This document shows, piece after piece, positions 53,675 to 54,723 of a stretch of 54,723 bases of DNA. Made by a program: the position numbers and the translations under genes. Each line of letters opens with the position of its first letter. Positions within the stretch are counted from its first letter, which is position 1. Source of the stretch: Lysobacterales bacterium (GTDB taxonomy: Bacteria; Pseudomonadota; Gammaproteobacteria; Xanthomonadales; SZUA-38). The stretch is taken from NCBI GenBank assembly GCA_030065125.1, contig JASJDM010000046.1, positions 1 to 54,723 on the forward strand, given 5' to 3'. The notes under the pieces were generated by a model that made no database searches, was not told the origin of the DNA, and saw nothing but the letters and a program-made list of their open reading frames with translations.

Positions 53675-54418
53675 ATGGAGCTGAGGTTCAGCACCTGGCG
53701 GGAGGTTGACGCCTACCTGGAGAACAGCCGCGCCATCATCATTCCCATTGGGTCCACCGAGCAACACGGGCCCAATGGGCTGATCGGCACCGACGCCCTG
53801 TGCCCGGAGACCCTGGCGATCGGCGTGGGTGCGCAGACCGGGGCGCTGATCGCGCCCACGGTCTCGGTGGGCATGGCACAGCATCACCTGGCGTTCTCGG
53901 GGTCGATCACCCTGCGGCCGTCGACCCTGATCGCGGTCATCCAGGACATGGTCAATTCATTGATCCGCCACGGCTTCAAGGCGTTCTACTTTCTCAACGG
54001 CCATGGCGGCAACATCGCCACCTTGAACGCGGCTTTTTCCGAGATCTATGCCCAGTGGAGCATGGATCCTGCCGCGATGGACCCGGCCGGTGTCCGCTGC
54101 AAGGTAGCCAACTGGTGGGAGGCCAACGGCGTACTGGCGCTGAGCAGGAAACTTTTCGGTGATCAGGAAGGCAGCCACGCCACCTGCAGTGAGGTTTCAC
54201 TAACCCAGTACGCCTACCCCGACAGCGTGAAATCCGCCGAGATGGACCCGCCTCAGGCACCCACCGGGCCTATCTATGACGCGGTTGACTACCGCAGGCG
54301 TTTTCCCGACGGCCGCATCGGTTCGAACCCGTCGCTGGCGAATCCGGGGGCTGGCGAACAGCTGTACCGGACGGCGGTGGCGGGGCTGGTCGCTGATTAT
54401 CAGAAGTTCTGCGGCTGA
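53675..54418 (+). CDS. Creatininase family amidohydrolase
   Basis: This 247-residue protein has the creatininase metal-binding pattern: E-Q-H-G near residue 29, D in G-T-D-A, H in M-A-Q-H-H, N-G-H-G-G-N near residue 109 and a late acidic residue in E-G-S-H-A. Members hydrolyse cyclic amides such as creatinine or act in cofactor and peptide-mimic pathways; the substrate is unknown. Its start lies two bases after the prolyl oligopeptidase stop, suggesting joint expression. Confidence 0.9.
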   Translation: MELRFSTWREVDAYLENSRAIIIPIGSTEQHGPNGLIGTDALCPETLAIGVGAQTGALIAPTVSVGMAQHHLAFSGSITLRPSTLIAVIQDMVNSLIRHGFKAFYFLNGHGGNIATLNAAFSEIYAQWSMDPAAMDPAGVRCKVANWWEANGVLALSRKLFGDQEGSHATCSEVSLTQYAYPDSVKSAEMDPPQAPTGPIYDAVDYRRRFPDGRIGSNPSLANPGAGEQLYRTAVAGLVADYQKFCG

Positions 54419-54466
54419 TAAGTCTATCCGCAAGACCGGACGTCCTGTCCGGCTCGCGGGCGCTAC

Positions 54467-54483
54467 GCAAAACGTGGTTTTGC
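54467..54483. other. Hairpin after creatininase gene
   Basis: GCAAAAC-GTG-GTTTTGC is a perfect 7-bp hairpin in the short gap before the repeat array. Another hairpin CCGGAC / GTCCGG lies at 54436-54452. Neither is followed by a T-run, so termination is only a possibility. Confidence 0.4.
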
Positions 54484-54491
54484 TTCGCTTT

Positions 54492-54723
54492 CGGCCTTTG
54501 GCCGTTGGCACATGATTGTTGATTCCCAAGATCGCACATCCATGTGCGACTTGGGGTTGTGATTGGAAAATGCGATTACCCAATCACTCACGGCCTTCGG
54601 CCGTTGGCACATGATTGTTGATTCCCAAGATCGCACCTCCCTGTGCGACTTGGGGTTGTGATTGGAAAATGCGATTTCCCAATCACTCACGGCCTTCGGC
54701 CGTTGGCACATCCCTGTGCCAAA
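54492..54723. repeat. Tandem 99-bp palindromic repeat array (at least 2.3 copies)
   Basis: Copies begin at 54492, 54591 and 54690, each with CGGCCTT[TC]GGCCG and a 99-base period; the third is cut by the window end. Copies 1 and 2 differ at only a few positions. Each unit contains hairpins: CGGCC-TTC-GGCCG; CCAAG(A)TCGCAC / GTGCGACTTGG; and GTGATTGG / CCAATCAC. The third copy switches to TTGGCACA-TCCC-TGTGCCAA (54703-54722). There are no spacers as in CRISPR. Because 99 is divisible by three, a minus-strand frame reads through the copies, but this is probably not a gene. Confidence 0.9.

Noticed and set aside
54463..54711. Minus-strand open frame with 33-residue internal repeats
   Set aside because: It arises because the 99-bp DNA repeat length is divisible by three and lacks a stop in that frame; no ribosome-binding site or known family was seen.
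54492..54723. Possible CRISPR array
   Set aside because: Units are directly adjacent, with no variable spacers, the period is too long, and no cas genes are present.

Overview
The window is a GC-rich chromosomal segment, most likely from a gammaproteobacterium. The support is the order uvrC-pgsA-tRNA-Gly, the lol/comEC/exb/msbA/lpxK/kdsB envelope cluster, the ygfZ/sdhE/cptA neighbourhood, and secreted proteins ending in a short F-x-x-G-F-E tail. That tail and the style of the secreted proteins suggest a Lysobacterales (Wenzhouxiangella-like) lineage; this placement is an inference. No phage, plasmid, CRISPR or insertion-sequence genes were recognised.

Layout. 1-12800: a SprT-like protease, an M3 oligopeptidase lipoprotein, a queuosine-precursor transporter (yhhQ), an HDOD protein, two coupled secreted proteins (one a seven-repeat FG-GAP propeller), DUF4864 and DUF1838 proteins, an M24 peptidase and a TolB-like/TPR membrane protein. 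12993-17940: alpha-glucan phosphorylase, a small basic protein whose 3' coding end is a very long hairpin, a reductive-dehalogenase-like Fe-S protein, an FHA-GGDEF cyclase and YgfZ. 18054-18890: succinate dehydrogenase assembly genes (SdhAF4-like, SdhE, CptA-like). 18912-27908: envelope and DNA-uptake genes (lolC/E, lolD, comEC, exbB, exbD, msbA, lpxK, kdsB). 27921-34715: an AbgT transporter on the minus strand, then a tightly overlapping plus-strand series of tyrosine phosphatase, thioredoxin/NHL protein, family 5 uracil-DNA glycosylase, uvrC and pgsA. 34783-44912: three tRNA genes (Gly, Cys, Leu) separated by gltA, a secreted beta-helix protein, an S9 peptidase, glgA, a SAP-type small protein and S-formylglutathione hydrolase. 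44963-54418: a hybrid histidine kinase, an RND efflux pair, a prolyl oligopeptidase lipoprotein and a creatininase-family amidohydrolase. 54492-54723: a tandem array of 99-bp palindromic repeats running off the window.

How the genes work together. LolCD, MsbA, LpxK, KdsB and ExbBD build and energise the outer membrane. Several exported peptidases (M3, M24, S9C, S9A) plus the AbgT transporter suggest growth on peptides. GlgP and GlgA indicate a glycogen store. GltA and the SDH assembly factors serve the TCA cycle.

Most notable: a complete 218-nt group I intron splits tRNA-Leu(UAA) in the anticodon at the classic cyanobacterial position. Also notable are the small basic gene with a hairpin inside its 3' coding end (an arrangement like arfA ribosome-rescue genes), the shared C-terminal tail on two unrelated secreted proteins, and the 99-bp palindromic repeat array.
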